From contig CM056376.1 of NCBI GenBank assembly GCA_029718625.1, positions 125,240,674-125,304,673 of the forward strand: a DNA stretch of 64,000 bases, written 5' to 3'. This document shows positions 61,796 to 64,000 of this stretch, piece by piece (the stretch's first letter is position 1; each line of letters begins with the position of its first letter). The notes below the pieces were generated by a model. It saw only the letters and a list, made by a program, of their open reading frames with translations. It made no database searches and was not told the origin of the DNA. The DNA is from Synaphobranchus kaupii (Eukaryota > Chordata > Actinopteri > Anguilliformes > Synaphobranchidae). The position numbers and the translations under genes are program-made.

Positions 61796-64000
61796 TCCAA
61801 TGAAGAAGATGAATGAAGAAAAGTGGTTCATTTCATGGTGGCATGTATAAGTTTTAGGAAAAGATAATAGCCCCATGGGAAGGCACCTCTCAGCCCCCTT
61901 AGTTTCGAGGGTCATGCTACCACAAAGGCCTTATTTATCCACAGGGTGTTTGAGTTCCCCAGGGACAATTCCTTTTTCCCCTCCCAGCCATCGGCACCTA
62001 CACAGTGGAAGCCATCACGTAGCATTCCATCAGCTTTGGGAGAACAAGAGTCTATTGTCCTGTGTATATGAAAGGAGAAAATTTGGGGAACTTTTGTAGC
62101 TCTGTAGGGCTTGTCTTGTACCGTGATAACATCTATTTGTGATCTCAGGCGTAAAGCAAAGAATATTCCGCTCATAGCCGGTAACCAAGCAACCAGTAAA
62201 TGTATCAGAGATTCTAAATATGACATGTCCAATTTGCATGTCTTTCAAACAGTGGGAGATTTATTTAAAGCGCCCGAGAGACACGTGTCCATGCGAAATT
62301 GTCCTCAGTGATGGAAACATGTCAAAGTAAATGAGAGCGCTTTTGTGAAAGCGAGCCGGACAGCAGTGGAATTTCTGGAAGAGGAAGCTCTTTGGGAATG
62401 GAATGAAGCCCCAGGATCAGCCCCTGGGAACGTGAAAGTTGATCCCCGTCTGAAACCAGAATCAAGGTGAATAATGTGAAAGAACAGGACTGTGGAAAAT
62501 TTCTGGAGAGAAGCGGTTGTTTTCCACAGCCTTGTGCCAGTAGCAGGGATATTAAAAACAGGAGAAATCCCTCTGTGAGCGCTAACGCACCTGTTTGCCA
62601 TATGCATAGTGCTGATCATCTGTACCCAGAGGAAAAACTGCATCATAATGGTGAATTTGGCTCATTAATTATTGTGCTGTTGAGCAATACTGTCCCAGCA
62701 GACTTGTTATGGATGGAGTGTCCATCGTTCTAGTGCTCCCTTGTCTACATTTTGGCTCTGCCTCTCTTGCCCCCGTACAATGATGGACAGCTTTGACATT
62801 GTCTTGCCAAAAATCTCAACAAATTGAGTGCAAGACCCTTCTCGGCATCATCGAGCAACGCAACCCACCTGTGAAGAATGTAGGTGGGGGTGGAGACCCA
62901 ACGGTCTCCTCTGCCCACTGTGATGAGCTCACTGATCAGCCTGGAGCATGGAAGAAGAATTCCCATGTCCTAGGGCCAAAGACATGCTCCTTCTACCCAA
63001 ACTGCTCATGGTCACCTTTACACAAACATCATAACCTGGCTTTGTCCTTCCCTCCTCCCTCCTCCCTCCTCCCTCCTTCCTATTGTCCTTTTCAAAGCCT
63101 CCTTTATGTCCGGAACTGAACCCGCTCCCTCACAGTCCGACTTGCGGCTCGTCACCGTCCTTTCAGAATAGATGTCGTCTAGACCAGAAAATGGCAGCGT
63201 GGGCGAAGATCCTTGGCTTGCCCGTGTATGCCCTGGTGTTGGCCGGTCCAAGATTTTGGGGTCGATCGGACTGGCTGCTGGCCCGAAAAGCATGCTCATG
63301 TCTTTCCCCTGGGGTGAAGCAGTTACCCTCCTCAGGACGACGTGCTTTGTGGGCCTCCTCAGTCATAACTGATCGGGACCAAAGTTCCACTTGGTATCCA
63401 TAGAAACAGAAGGAAGTGAACAATTACCTTGTAATTATCACAGGGTGAATGGGTTGGTCTGTGACGTGTGACAATAATAAGACATTGTTTAAAGAAGTTG
63501 GTGTAGCAGAAACGACGGAGGCAGGCTAGCAGGTAAGGACTCGGTGCTTTGCCACTCACTTCCCTAAACATAGTTTAAAAAATTTAAATGGAATGATTGC
63601 ACAAGATGGTTGCCTCCACAGCAGATTATTCCTGTGTCTATTCAGTTGGTTGTGTTAATGTGGTGAATATGCATTATATTATTGTTTGATTCAAAGCTTT
63701 GCAAGAAGCTCAAAACACAGTCCAAGATTTAGATTTTTAGTCAGGAGATACAGGGGACTGGTTGATTTTAAAACAGTTATGCTATTTTACATTTTCAGAT
63801 AGATTGGTACACTGTACACTGACCTTGGAATGAAAAAATTGATGAATGTTTGGGATATTGATATAATCTCTGATAATGAAAATAGGGGTCTGCTTTTTTA
63901 GGTTTAAGGGCCTAAAATTCTGAAATAATGGTTTAACTGTTGGATACTTGTCCATGCTATCAGAGGGAGTTCCAGTGCACTGGGCAAAAAAAAACATACA
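61796..64000 (+). other. limch1 intron 1, last part in window
   Basis: No exon recognised up to the window end. A (CCCTCCT)n-type pyrimidine tract lies at 63042-63080. Confidence 0.4.

Overview
The window reads as nuclear DNA from a teleost fish. It is intron-rich and AT-leaning. It carries teleost-type repeats: tRNA-headed SINEs, many Tc1-like relics, hAT-like foldback MITEs and a LINE 3' end. It also holds a Pim-type kinase gene, a family strongly expanded in fishes. I cannot place the species more precisely. Nothing suggests bacteria or a plasmid.

Layout. 1-13.1 kb is non-coding, with several GC-rich patches and unusually long poly-G runs. It ends in a possible minus-strand, untranslated first exon (about 13.0-13.1 kb). 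15.4-19.4 kb holds a seven-exon Pim-like serine/threonine kinase gene on +. All its splice sites and phases can be read directly, and the only lesion is one extra G in a seven-G run just before the HRD motif. 22.4-26.6 kb holds two MITEs and then an intronless PAICS retrocopy with an uninterrupted reading frame but no in-frame ATG at its 5' end. The retrocopy sits between two 635-bp direct repeats that look identical by eye. 29.2-32.2 kb is a nest of transposons: a solo LTR inside a MITE, then a decayed Tc1. 32.3-35.8 kb carries recognisable exons of a UCHL1-like ubiquitin hydrolase on +. It is decayed: the catalytic-Cys exon is scrambled, the catalytic His codon reads Gln, and a MITE splits one exon. 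38-40 kb holds a hAT foldback element, a LINE fragment and a Tc1 relic. At 42.1 kb is the first coding exon of limch1 (LIM and calponin-homology domains 1) on +. Its first intron appears to fill the remaining 22 kb, which holds a 44-bp minisatellite, Tc1 relics, SINEs and a hAT MITE.

The order uchl1-limch1 on the same strand matches the human 4p13 order (APBB2 on minus, UCHL1 on plus, LIMCH1 on plus). The anchor loci are therefore an ancestral vertebrate block, while the Pim-like kinase and the PAICS retrocopy look like additions. The genes do not form a shared pathway. The most unusual structure is the PAICS retrocopy with its giant direct repeats, and next the step-by-step decay of the uchl1 copy.
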